A stretch of 10,571 nt of DNA from an uncultured Methylocystaceae bacterium (GTDB lineage Bacteria > Pseudomonadota > Alphaproteobacteria > Rhizobiales > Beijerinckiaceae): the NCBI GenBank assembly GCA_945956975.1, contig CAMFKC010000028.1, forward strand, positions 1-10,571. Reading direction: 5' to 3'. The notes beneath the pieces were generated by a model that ran no database searches, was not told the DNA's origin, and saw nothing but the letters and a program-made list of their open reading frames with translations. The translations under genes and the position numbers were made by a program. This document shows, piece after piece, positions 1 through 6,383 of the stretch; position 1 is the first letter of the stretch, and each line of letters opens with the position of its first letter.

Positions 1-590
1 GCACGGGGCTGGGCGCCGCCGCCCTGATCAAGGCTGAAGGACGTTGGACCGTCGTGACGACGGAGGCCGGCCATGCCGGCTTTGGCCCTGCAGATGCCGA
101 AGAGGAGGCTTTCTGGCCGCATCTCGAACGCGCCGAAGGCCGCGTCACCTTCGAGAGCGTCTTGTCGGGGCCCGGGCTCGCCCGTCTCTATGCGGCTTTG
201 CGTGCTGCACGCGGATTGGCGCTGGACGGCGTCGACGCGGCCGGTGTCCAGGCTGCCGCTCGCCGGGGCGATGCTGTGGCGGTCGAAGCGATTCGCCGCT
301 TCTGGCGTCTGACGGCGCGCTGCGCGGGCGATCTCGCGCTCATTTTCCTGGCGCGTGGCGGCGTCACTTTGTCGGGCGGCGTTCTCCCGCGTCTGGTCGA
401 CTGGCTCGATCCAGCGGATTTCCGCGCCGCGTTCATCGCCAAGCAGCCGATGAAAGGCGTGATGTCGGATATCCCCGTGCGGCTGATCGTCCACGCCGAC
501 GCGGCGTTGTTCGGGATGGCGGAACTGGCGGCGGAGCCTGAAAAATACGCCCTCGACCAGACCGCGCGGGCCTGGCGGCAGGCGGGCTGA
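1..590 (+). CDS. glk: Glucokinase, C-terminal part (5' end outside window)
   Basis: Cytoplasmic glucokinase phosphorylates glucose with ATP to glucose-6-phosphate. The open frame enters at nucleotide 3 and gives 195 residues to the TGA at 588-590. It opens with TGLGAAAL, matching the GTGLG phosphate-binding turn of the Glk family (not the ROK type). Next come TEAGHAGFGP, equivalent to the glucose-contacting EGGH-x-x-F-x-P segment of known glucokinases, and SGPGLARLYAAL, equivalent to the family's SGxGLxxLY motif. The late segment with LARGGVTLSGGVLPR matches the C-terminal nucleotide-binding part. The N-terminal lobe, with the first ATP loop and the catalytic Asp, lies upstream of the window, so completeness cannot be judged. 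An internal GTG at 54 is not the real start, because the conserved TGLG motif lies before it. The gene converges on ptsN with only 3 bp between stop codons and no room for a terminator. Confidence 0.9.
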   Translation, partial: TGLGAAALIKAEGRWTVVTTEAGHAGFGPADAEEEAFWPHLERAEGRVTFESVLSGPGLARLYAALRAARGLALDGVDAAGVQAAARRGDAVAVEAIRRFWRLTARCAGDLALIFLARGGVTLSGGVLPRLVDWLDPADFRAAFIAKQPMKGVMSDIPVRLIVHADAALFGMAELAAEPEKYALDQTARAWRQAG

Positions 591-593
591 GCG

Positions 594-1061
594 TCAGGCC
601 GCGTTCGGCGTCGGCGAACGCACGAGAATCGAGTACAGGGCGGAAGGATCGCGCGTCGAACGCAGCGTTGTCACCAGGCTCTGGTCGCGCAACACGCGCG
701 CCGCGCGCGACAGGGCGTTGAGGTGGTCCGCGCCCGCGTTTTCCGGCGCGATCAGCAGAAAGATCAGATCGACCGGCGCATCGTCGAGCGCCTCGAAGTC
801 GATGGGCTTCTCGAGCCGCGCGAATACACCGAAAATCCGGTTGCATCTGGCGAGCTTGCCGTGCGGGATCGCGATGCCGCCGCCGATTCCGGTCGAGCCC
901 AGGCGCTCGCGCTGGATGAGGGCGTCGAGAATTTCGCGTGCATCGATGCCCGACACTTCGGCGGCCTTCTCGGCAAGCTCGATCAGCGCCTGCTTCTTGC
1001 CGTTCGCCTTCAGCGCCGGGATCACGGCCTGAGGCGATATGAGATCGTTGAGCGACATCAT
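594..1061 (-). CDS. ptsN: PTS IIA-like nitrogen regulatory protein PtsN (EIIA-Ntr)
   Basis: PtsN is the terminal phosphoacceptor of the nitrogen PTS (EI-Ntr, NPr, EIIA-Ntr). It transports no sugar but regulates partner proteins according to its phosphorylation state. The product is about 155 residues, the usual family length, and is one PTS EIIA type-2 domain. The phosphorylated histidine lies in GIAIPHGK at about residue 67, preceded by QRERLGSTGIGGG. The segment with DLIFLLIAPENAGADHL is typical of the family. Three ATGs compete: 1067, 1061 and 1058. The AGGA Shine-Dalgarno at 1071-1074 is only 3 nt from the first but 9 nt from the second, so I chose 1061; the first would add Met-Arg. It lies last in rpoN-hpf-ptsN, 123-129 nt after hpf, and that gap carries a sigma-54-type promoter. 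Identity is firm; the start is uncertain by a few codons. Confidence 0.94.
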   Translation of the reverse strand: MMSLNDLISPQAVIPALKANGKKQALIELAEKAAEVSGIDAREILDALIQRERLGSTGIGGGIAIPHGKLARCNRIFGVFARLEKPIDFEALDDAPVDLIFLLIAPENAGADHLNALSRAARVLRDQSLVTTLRSTRDPSALYSILVRSPTPNAA

Positions 1062-1157
1062 CCGCATCTATCCTGTTTCACCGCCCCGGTTCCTTGGGGC
1101 CTAGCGGCGCCGCCAATCCGGCGTCGCGGCGACCCGGTCCGCACACGCGACATTTTA

Positions 1158-1174
1158 CGCAATAACCGTGCCTG
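1158..1174 (-). promoter_or_regulatory. Putative sigma-54 (-24/-12) promoter for ptsN
   Basis: Read on the minus strand, the sequence is AGGCACGGTTATTGCG. Against the sigma-54 consensus TGGCACG-N4-TTGCW it matches GGCACG and TTGC exactly and has the obligatory GG-N10-GC spacing (GG at 1172-1171, GC at 1160-1159). The mismatches are A for T before the GG and G for the final W. It starts 17 nt after the hpf stop and would initiate near 1147, leaving a leader of about 85 nt before ptsN. That leader holds a small GCCCC/GGGGC hairpin at 1083-1100. No enhancer-binding-protein site was recognised upstream. Activity is inferred from the match alone. Confidence 0.6.
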
Positions 1175-1190
1175 TTCGGAGGGCCGAGAC

Positions 1191-1778
1191 CTAGCTCTTG
1201 GCCCGTTCCTCGCCTGCTGGATCGAGCCAGCCGATGTTTCCATCGCTTCGCCGGTAGATGATATTCACCCGCCCGCTCGCAGCGTGCCGGAACGGCAGGA
1301 CAGTAACGCCGGTCATGTCCAGTTCGATGACAGCGGCGGCGATCGTCATGGCGCCGAGCCGCGTCGTCGTTTCGGCAATCACAGTCGGGGCGAATTCATG
1401 CTCGGCGGGCGCATCGGCCTCTTCGTCCGGCGCTTCCAGCACATAGCTCGACACCATGGAGCCGCCGGGCTCCGCCTTCTCGTGCTTGCGCTCTTTCAGC
1501 CGGCTCTTGTAGCGGCGCAGGCGCTTCTCGATCCGTTCGGCGGCCTGGTCGAAGCAGGCGTAGGGCTCCTGCGCCCGGCCGTCGGCCTGAACGGTCACGC
1601 CATTGGCGAGATGGAGCGTGCAATCGGCCCGGAAGCCCGAGCCTTCCGGCGCGATCGTGACGTGGCCGCTGGGCGCGCCATCGAAATATTTCCCGGCGGC
1701 GGCCGTGAGCTTGCCCTGCACATGCGTGCGCAAGGCTTCGCCGATGTTCATGTTCTTGCCCGATACCCGCAACGACAT
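1191..1778 (-). CDS. hpf: Ribosome hibernation-promoting factor, long form (HPF/RaiA family)
   Basis: HPF binds the 30S subunit in the mRNA/tRNA channel and, in its long form, pairs ribosomes into inactive 100S dimers during slow growth. The product has 195 residues. The N-terminal ribosome-binding domain (about 1-100) begins MSLRVSGKNMNIGEALR and ends in a basic helix with EKRLRRYKSRLKERKHEK. A charged linker (about 100-130) follows. The C-terminal dimerisation domain (about 132-187) includes LDMTGVTVLPFRHAASG and VNIIYRRSDGNIGWLDP, so this is the long, self-dimerising type rather than short HPF or YfiA. The ATG at 1778 has a GAGG Shine-Dalgarno about 6-7 nt upstream. It sits between rpoN and ptsN, its usual alphaproteobacterial place, 192 nt after the rpoN stop, which leaves space for its own promoter. 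Confidence 0.95.
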   Translation of the reverse strand: MSLRVSGKNMNIGEALRTHVQGKLTAAAGKYFDGAPSGHVTIAPEGSGFRADCTLHLANGVTVQADGRAQEPYACFDQAAERIEKRLRRYKSRLKERKHEKAEPGGSMVSSYVLEAPDEEADAPAEHEFAPTVIAETTTRLGAMTIAAAVIELDMTGVTVLPFRHAASGRVNIIYRRSDGNIGWLDPAGEERAKS

Positions 1779-1867
1779 CTGTTCCCTCGGTCTGCTTCTG
1801 TTTGGTCGGCTGATCTTCGGTGGACGTTTGGCGGCGGCGGTCTGGTTCGGAGCTGGCGAGCGGGAAA

Positions 1868-1896
1868 CCGTTAGAAGCGGGCGGCGGCTAAGTCAA
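1868..1896 (-). promoter_or_regulatory. Possible sigma-70-type promoter for hpf
   Basis: In the rpoN-hpf gap, minus strand, TTGACT (1896-1891) matches the -35 consensus in five of six positions. Seventeen nucleotides on lies TAACGG (1873-1868), a weak -10. Start would be near 1861, about 83 nt before hpf. The -35 is convincing and the -10 is not, so this is tentative. It would let hpf respond to growth state separately from rpoN. Confidence 0.3.
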
Positions 1897-1935
1897 CCGC
1901 CCGGCCATCCTGTTGAAAACTGTTATAAATCAAAC

Positions 1936-1949
1936 GTATACACATATAC
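1936..1949. repeat. Short perfect inverted repeat in an AT-rich island
   Basis: GTATA-CACA-TATAC forms a perfect 5-bp dyad with a 4-nt spacer. It lies in a markedly AT-rich stretch (about 1918-1955) inside an otherwise very GC-rich region, between the rpoN stop and the candidate hpf promoter. There is no GC-rich stem and no T-run, so it does not look like a terminator. It may be a protein-binding site or chance; no known operator was recognised. Confidence 0.3.
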
Positions 1950-1970
1950 CATCCCTGCAACCCGCTGGAC

Positions 1971-3548
1971 TCATGCAGGTTGCGCCGCCAGCGCCGTTTT
2001 CTCCCGCCGGCGTTCGACCGAGGACGGGATGCGCAGACTCTCGCGGTATTTCGCCACAGTGCGTCGCGCGATATCGATATTGGCGTCCTTCAGCCGCGTT
2101 ACAATGGCGTCGTCGGACAGGACCCCGTCGGCGCTCTCCTGATCGATCATCTGCTTGATCCGGAAGCGGACGGCTTCGGCCGAATGGGCTTCGCCGCCGG
2201 CCTGCGCGGCGATCGACGCGGTGAAGAAATATTTCATCTCGAACAGGCCGCGCGGGGTGGCCATGTACTTGTTCGAGGTCACGCGCGAGACGGTCGATTC
2301 GTGCATCCCGATCGCGTCGGCGATCGTGCGCAGGTTCAAGGGCCGCAGGTGCTCGACGCCGTGGGCTAGAAAGCCGTCCTGCTGGCGGACGATTTCGCCG
2401 GCGACCTTCAGGATCGTGCGGGCGCGCTGCTCGAGGCTCTTGGTCAGCCAGTTGGCGTTCTGCAGGCAGTTCGTCAGGAAGGACTTGTCGACCTCGTTGA
2501 TCCGCGTCGCGTTCACCGTCGCCGCGTAGGTCTGGTTCACCAGCACGCGCGGCAGCACCTCGGTGTTCAGTTCGACGCGCCAGCCGCCGTCGGCGGCGGC
2601 CCGCACGATCACGTCCGGGGCGACCGGTTGCAGCGTTTCCCCGCCGAAGGCCCGGCCGGGCTTCGGATCCAGCCGCCGGATTTCGGCGACCATGTCGAGG
2701 ATGTCCTCGTCATCGACGCCGCAGAGCCGGCGCAGCGTCGCGAATTCGCGCTTGGCCAGCAGCGGCAGGTTCGCGATCAGCGCCTGCATCGCCGGATCGT
2801 AGCGGTCGCGTTCGCGCAGCTGGATCGCAAGGCATTCCGCAAGATCGCGCGCCGCGATCCCCGAAGGATCAAATGTCTGGACGGTCTTCAGAACGCGTTC
2901 GACACGGTCGAGCGAGGCGCCGAGCCGGTCCGCGGTTTCGCCGAGGTCGTCGCGGAAATAGCCGGTCTCGTCGAGCGAATCGATCAGCGCCCGGCCGATC
3001 ATTCTGTCGGTCGGATCGGCGCAGGCGATATTGAGCTGCTCGGCCAGATGCTCGGCGAGCGTGGGCTTGGCCGCCACATAGGCTTCGAGATTGGGCGCCT
3101 CCCCCTCGCTTGCGCCGCCGCCGGTCCCGCCGCCAGGCGCTCCGCCCGTCCAGGCGTCGGCGGACAGTCCGGCCTCCTCGCTGCTGGCGGCGGGGGCGGC
3201 AGGCGTCGGCGGCGCATCCGAGTCGAAGGCGTTGGACACGTCGGTGCCGAGGTCGGCCGAGAGTTGCCCGCTGTCGACGGCAAGTTCCGATCCTGCCCAG
3301 TCCGGCGCGTCCGCCGCCGCTTCGCCCCGCTGCTCGGATTCGGCGAACCGGTCGATCGCGGGCGCGGCCTCGGGACCGAGGTCGCGATCTTCCGCCCGTT
3401 CCAGAAGGGGGTTTCGGTCCAGTTCGTCCTGAACGAAGGCGGAAAGCTCGAGATGGGAGAACTGGAGCAGCTTGATGGCCTGCAGCAGCTGCGGCGTCAT
3501 CACCAGGGCCTGGCCCTGCCGCATCATCAGCCGCGTGGATAAAGCCAT
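1971..3548 (-). CDS. rpoN: RNA polymerase sigma-54 factor RpoN
   Basis: RpoN directs RNA polymerase to -24/-12 promoters, which open only with an AAA+ enhancer-binding activator; in this group it controls nitrogen use and other traits. The 525-residue protein looks complete. Region I (about 1-50) has the Gln/Leu-rich MTPQLLQAIKLLQFSHLEL segment that contacts the activator. Region II (about 52-155) is acidic then Gly/Ala/Pro-rich low complexity. The core-binding domain runs about 160-340 (ALIDSLDETGYF, TFDPSGIAARDLAECL, RRLDPKPGRAF). The helix-turn-helix is about 404-429, followed by ATPRGLFEMKYFF. The RpoN box ARRTVAKYRE, which reads the -24 element, is at 494-503. The ATG at 3548 has no strong Shine-Dalgarno. 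It is followed by hpf and ptsN on the same strand. Upstream, a hairpin and a separate promoter set it apart from the dehydrogenase gene. Confidence 0.97.
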   Translation of the reverse strand: MALSTRLMMRQGQALVMTPQLLQAIKLLQFSHLELSAFVQDELDRNPLLERAEDRDLGPEAAPAIDRFAESEQRGEAAADAPDWAGSELAVDSGQLSADLGTDVSNAFDSDAPPTPAAPAASSEEAGLSADAWTGGAPGGGTGGGASEGEAPNLEAYVAAKPTLAEHLAEQLNIACADPTDRMIGRALIDSLDETGYFRDDLGETADRLGASLDRVERVLKTVQTFDPSGIAARDLAECLAIQLRERDRYDPAMQALIANLPLLAKREFATLRRLCGVDDEDILDMVAEIRRLDPKPGRAFGGETLQPVAPDVIVRAAADGGWRVELNTEVLPRVLVNQTYAATVNATRINEVDKSFLTNCLQNANWLTKSLEQRARTILKVAGEIVRQQDGFLAHGVEHLRPLNLRTIADAIGMHESTVSRVTSNKYMATPRGLFEMKYFFTASIAAQAGGEAHSAEAVRFRIKQMIDQESADGVLSDDAIVTRLKDANIDIARRTVAKYRESLRIPSSVERRREKTALAAQPA

Positions 3549-3604
3549 CTGCTACACTCGAAACTGCCCCGGCGAATGGCTGGGGACCATTGCTGCGCCG
3601 CACA

Positions 3605-3632
3605 ATGATATACGGCCCGCTTTTTGCTTCAA
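3605..3632 (-). promoter_or_regulatory. Putative sigma-70-type promoter for rpoN
   Basis: On the minus strand TTGAAG (3632-3627; four of six to the -35 consensus) is followed after 16 nt by TATCAT (3610-3605; five of six to the -10 consensus). Transcription would begin near 3598, giving a leader of about 50 nt to the rpoN ATG. It lies just downstream of the hairpin that closes the dehydrogenase gene, as expected for a new transcription unit. Inferred from sequence match only. Confidence 0.5.
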
Positions 3633-3649
3633 GCACTTTAGCGAAGGAA

Positions 3650-3669
3650 GGGCCGCTTGTAAGCGGCCC
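3650..3669 (-). terminator. Hairpin after the dehydrogenase gene, probable terminator
   Basis: GGGCCGCTT and AAGCGGCCC form a perfect 9-bp inverted repeat around two bases, effectively a 7-8 bp GC-rich stem with a short loop. It lies about 49 nt past the dehydrogenase stop on the minus strand. The following bases (TTCCTTCG) are pyrimidine-rich but not a true U-run, so termination may be weak or partly Rho-dependent. Confidence 0.5.
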
Positions 3670-3717
3670 CTGTGGATTATCGCCGCAACGCGGTTAAGAG
3701 CGCGTCGCGCCCCCCAG

Positions 3718-4479
3718 CTAAATCCCTGTATGCGCGATATAACCCCGGTTGTGCGTCGGGCTGATGAGGATCTCGTTGACGCAGACGTGCTGCGGGGCTT
3801 CCGCCACATAGACGATAATGCCGGCGACATCGTCGGCCTGCAGCATCCGCGCCTGCTCTTCCGCCGTCGGCACGACCGGCCGGGACTTCAGGATCGGGGT
3901 CGCCACCTCGCCGGGACAGACGCAGCAGGCCCGCAGATTGTTCTTTGCATTCTCCATGTTGAACGATTCGGTCAGCGCCACGACCGCATGTTTGGAGGCG
4001 ACATAGGCTGGCCCGGTCAGCGGCGAGACATATTTGCCGGCCCAGGACGACACGTTGACGATCGTCCCCTCCTTTTGCGCTTTCATGGCCGGAAGCACGG
4101 CGCGCATGCAATACATGAGCCCGTCGAGATTGATGCCGATGACCTGGTCCCAACCTTCGTTGGTCACATCCGGCCAGTTGCGCGCGCGCACGTTGATCCC
4201 CGCAGAATTCACCAGAAGGTCGATCCGGCCGAATTTTGCGAGAATCCTCTGCGCAGTTTCCTCGACGGCGGCGGCGTCCGACACATCCAGCGGCGCGGCC
4301 ATGAGACGCGCGGCGTCCCTGCCCTTGCCGATCGCGCTCTTGATGACGGCCTCGACATTCTCGGCGCGCCGCGAGGTGACCGCGACCGACCAGCCGCGCG
4401 CCGCCAGCATTTCGACGCAGGATTGCCCGATGCCGGTTCCGCCGCCCGTGACCCAGGCCACGCGTCCATTGTAGCTCAT
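3718..4479 (-). CDS. Short-chain dehydrogenase/reductase (classical SDR, FabG-like)
   Basis: A cytoplasmic NAD(P)-dependent oxidoreductase of 253 residues, the usual length for classical SDRs. The cofactor motif TGGGTGIG is at 11-18 and the NSAG motif at 91-94. The catalytic residues are Asn117 (GINLDG), Ser145 (NVSSWAG), Tyr159 and Lys163 (YVASK); PGEVATP follows at 189-195. The Arg-Arg pair after the second strand (TSRR, 35-38) suggests a preference for NADP(H). The ATG at 4479 has a strong GGAGG Shine-Dalgarno 5 nt upstream; an upstream extension of the frame to 4557 has neither this nor family similarity. The substrate cannot be told from sequence, and neighbours do not help: it sits between an outer-membrane protein gene and rpoN, with terminators on both sides. 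A role in fatty-acid or polyketone reduction is possible but not shown. Confidence 0.9.
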   Translation of the reverse strand: MSYNGRVAWVTGGGTGIGQSCVEMLAARGWSVAVTSRRAENVEAVIKSAIGKGRDAARLMAAPLDVSDAAAVEETAQRILAKFGRIDLLVNSAGINVRARNWPDVTNEGWDQVIGINLDGLMYCMRAVLPAMKAQKEGTIVNVSSWAGKYVSPLTGPAYVASKHAVVALTESFNMENAKNNLRACCVCPGEVATPILKSRPVVPTAEEQARMLQADDVAGIIVYVAEAPQHVCVNEILISPTHNRGYIAHTGI

Positions 4480-4574
4480 GCTGTCCTCCCGTTTGTTGTC
4501 GGGACGATCGCACGGCGCAGGGCGCCGACCAAGGCGGGCGCCGGTCAGGGTCGCCATGCAGAACTGGCGTCACG

Positions 4575-4605
4575 AAAAAAAAGAGCCCGGCGCAGGCCGG
4601 GCTCT
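4575..4605 (-). terminator. Strong intrinsic terminator after the outer-membrane protein gene
   Basis: Read on the minus strand, AGAGCCCGGC, loop CTGC and GCCGGGCTCT form a perfect 10-bp GC-rich stem followed directly by seven or more T residues (plus-strand A-run at 4575-4582). It begins 24 nt after the stop codon at 4629. This is a textbook Rho-independent terminator, so the dehydrogenase gene beyond it needs its own promoter in 4480-4574. I did not find a clear one there. Confidence 0.92.
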
Positions 4606-4628
4606 CGATGCTGTTCTGGGACCGCAGG

Positions 4629-6236
4629 TCAGTACTTTGCGACGACCGGCGCCGCTCCGAAACCGCCGAGCTTCCAGTTGAGGCCGACGCGGGCGGTCGA
4701 GACGCCGAGGCTGCGCACTTCGAGGTTCTGCACCATCGGCGCCGTCGCCGCGACATTGATGACGCCGCCGCCGCCGACCTGGACGCCGGCGTAGCGGGCG
4801 TAAAGGAATTCGCTGCGTACGCTCAGATTGTCGGTGATCGGATATTCGCCGCCGACGCCGAGCGTCCACCCGAGCTTGGTCTGTGTCGCCGAGCCATTCA
4901 CGAGGCCGACGATCGGGAAGAAATTATTGCCCGAGCCCCAGCCGATCCGGCCATTCAGGCCGGCATAGGCGACGCCGCCCGTGACATAGGTGAGGGCGCC
5001 GTTGCCCATCGCATAACCCAGACGGACACGCGTCGAGCCATGCCAGTCGAGGCCGTAGCCGATGCTGCCGACGAGGCCCTGCGTGAAGCCCGGCTGGAAG
5101 TCGGCGAAGGTGGCGTCGCCGCGGGTCTTGGCGCCGCCCCACTGCAGGTCCGTCTCGACGCCGGCGACGATGCGATTGGCGAATTCGTAATTGTAGCCGA
5201 CCTGGCCGCCGAACGAGAAGCCGGTCATGCCGAGCTTGGTGTGGATGCCCTGGGCCTCGAAGCCGAAGGCCGTCGGCTGGAACTGGTTCAATTGCGACTC
5301 GAGAACGCCCGCGCCGTAGCCGCCGTTCACGCCGAGATAAAGGCCTGTCCAGACCGGACGCGGGCCGGGCACGTCGGAGAACAAGCCAAGGAAGCCGCCG
5401 CCGGACGAGGCGATCACCGGCGCGCCGAACTTGTAGTTCAGGCCGCTGCGCAGCGTGTGCACGCCGACCGTATTGGACGCGATCGGGCCCGTACCCGATG
5501 CGCCGAATAGCGGGTTGTGCAACGTCGGCAGCGTGTAGGAGGCGCCGCCGTACTGGGCGTAGAGATACTCGGTCTTGAAGGTCAGGTTGCCGCCCAGCGC
5601 ATATTCGAAGCCTGCGCCGACCGTCCAGCCGAGCTTGACCGAAGATCCTGCGCCGTCGACGATCGACGTGTTGCCGATGCCGAACGCATCGGTCGACCAG
5701 CGCGTATCGCCGGCGATCGCGGCATAGGCGACGCCGCCCGTGACGTAAGGCAGGAAGCGCGGCGTGACCGCATAGCCGAGCCGCAAGCGCGTCGTGCCGA
5801 ACCAGTCGAGGCCGAAGCGCGCCCGGCCGGCGACCGTGTTGAAGAAGCCGGGGACGAGGTCGACATATTCGGCGCTCGCCCGCTTGCGCAGAACGCCGAC
5901 CGAGAAGTCCGTCTCGACGCCGAGAACCACGCCGCTCGGCATCTGCCAATTGTAGCCGGCCTGTGCGCCGATGAAGAGGTCGCCGAACGGCAGCCGCGTC
6001 GTCATCTGCTGGAATTCCGGCGCGCCGACGCCGGCGGGGGCGAAGAAAGACCGCGTCGAGGAAACGTCGCCAGCCGAGGTGCCGCTGTTGAACCCGATGT
6101 AGAAGCCGCTCCAGGTCAGCAGAGGCGGATCGATCAGCGCAGCCTTGCGCGAGGGAAGATCGGCGGCGCTGGCGGCTCCAGCAAAAGCGAACGCACAAAT
6201 GGCCACGCCAGAGGCAAGCAACGATTTCCGGGACAT
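4629..6236 (-). CDS. Outer-membrane protein with two tandem Omp25/31-like beta-barrels
   Basis: A secreted outer-membrane protein of 535 residues. The signal peptide is residues 1-24 with a clean ASA/ADLPSRK cleavage site; the mature start is typical of alphaproteobacterial Omp25/31 proteins, which usually have about 200-280 residues. Here the barrel unit is present twice: about 41-271 and 296-524, joined by a Gly/Pro-containing linker. Matching segments are WSGFYIG/WTGLYLG, GAQAGYNW/GGQVGYNY, GVETDF/GVETDL, GLDWFGTTRLRLGYA/GLDWHGSTRVRLGYA, YVTGGVAYA in both, and KLGWT with TEYLYAQY/SEFLYARY. The C-terminal residue is Tyr, fitting the aromatic signal used by barrel assembly. The ATG at 6236 has GGAG 8 nt upstream and directly precedes the signal peptide; an upstream frame extension to 6293 would bury the signal peptide. 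A strong terminator follows. Pore or adhesin function is not determined. Confidence 0.88.
   Translation of the reverse strand: MSRKSLLASGVAICAFAFAGAASAADLPSRKAALIDPPLLTWSGFYIGFNSGTSAGDVSSTRSFFAPAGVGAPEFQQMTTRLPFGDLFIGAQAGYNWQMPSGVVLGVETDFSVGVLRKRASAEYVDLVPGFFNTVAGRARFGLDWFGTTRLRLGYAVTPRFLPYVTGGVAYAAIAGDTRWSTDAFGIGNTSIVDGAGSSVKLGWTVGAGFEYALGGNLTFKTEYLYAQYGGASYTLPTLHNPLFGASGTGPIASNTVGVHTLRSGLNYKFGAPVIASSGGGFLGLFSDVPGPRPVWTGLYLGVNGGYGAGVLESQLNQFQPTAFGFEAQGIHTKLGMTGFSFGGQVGYNYEFANRIVAGVETDLQWGGAKTRGDATFADFQPGFTQGLVGSIGYGLDWHGSTRVRLGYAMGNGALTYVTGGVAYAGLNGRIGWGSGNNFFPIVGLVNGSATQTKLGWTLGVGGEYPITDNLSVRSEFLYARYAGVQVGGGGVINVAATAPMVQNLEVRSLGVSTARVGLNWKLGGFGAAPVVAKY
4665..5351 (-). repeat. Second copy of the duplicated barrel module
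   Basis: Codons for residues about 296-524 of the outer-membrane protein. They align segment by segment, in the same order, with residues 41-271 of the same protein. Similarity is plain in strands and weak in loops, so the duplication is old rather than recent. Confidence 0.75.
5424..6116 (-). repeat. First copy of the duplicated barrel module
   Basis: Codons for residues about 41-271 of the outer-membrane protein. The longest shared stretch with the second copy is YVTGGVAYA, identical in both. Loops differ more: the first copy has extra residues after WSGFYIG and around 176-199. Confidence 0.75.
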
Positions 6237-6288
6237 AAATGACGCTCCGATGAAACTTTGTGCACTCTGATCGGATGCGTCTGCGCGC

Positions 6289-6322
6289 AGCAAGCAAAAC
6301 TAAACACGCGCTCTAGCTTGCT
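6289..6322. repeat. Inverted repeat in the leader region of the outer-membrane protein gene
   Basis: AGCAAGC (6289-6295) and GCTTGCT (6316-6322) are perfect 7-bp inverted copies around a 20-nt spacer. They lie 53-86 nt upstream of the ATG, in the 147-nt gap after lptB. The same gap has a smaller dyad (AAAGTG/CACTTT, 6337-6360). Either could fold in the transcript or bind a regulator; no known site was recognised, and no convincing -35/-10 pair was found here. Confidence 0.25.
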
Positions 6323-6383
6323 CGAAGTTTCGCCGCAAAGTGTGACACAACGGCCACTTTCCGTTGCGTGCGCGCACGCGTGT

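Noticed and set aside
1278..1295. Second GG-N10-GC match within hpf, considered as a sigma-54 promoter
   Set aside because: It keeps GGCACG and the spacing but has GAGC in place of TTGC, and lies inside the hpf coding sequence; consistent with chance.
723..1874. Long plus-strand open frame (383 codons) opposite ptsN and hpf
   Set aside because: It spans two clearly identified minus-strand genes and their gap, is Arg/Ala-rich and resembles no family. Long antisense frames are expected at this GC content.
2628..3542. Plus-strand open frame of 304 codons opposite rpoN
   Set aside because: Shadow of rpoN, which has all sigma-54 regions in the other strand; the shadow has no recognisable domain.
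3472..4794. Plus-strand open frame of 440 codons opposite the SDR
   Set aside because: Crosses two terminators and the SDR gene; composition is typical of antisense reading, with no domain.
4608..6242. Plus-strand open frames opposite the outer-membrane protein
   Set aside because: Low-complexity Ala/Arg/Asp-rich shadows of a gene whose signal peptide and barrel motifs are unmistakable.
6366..6379. Perfect 14-bp palindrome GCGTGCGCGCACGC just after the lptB stop, considered as a terminator
   Set aside because: It has no loop and no T-run on either strand. Alternating G/C palindromes arise readily in GC-rich DNA.
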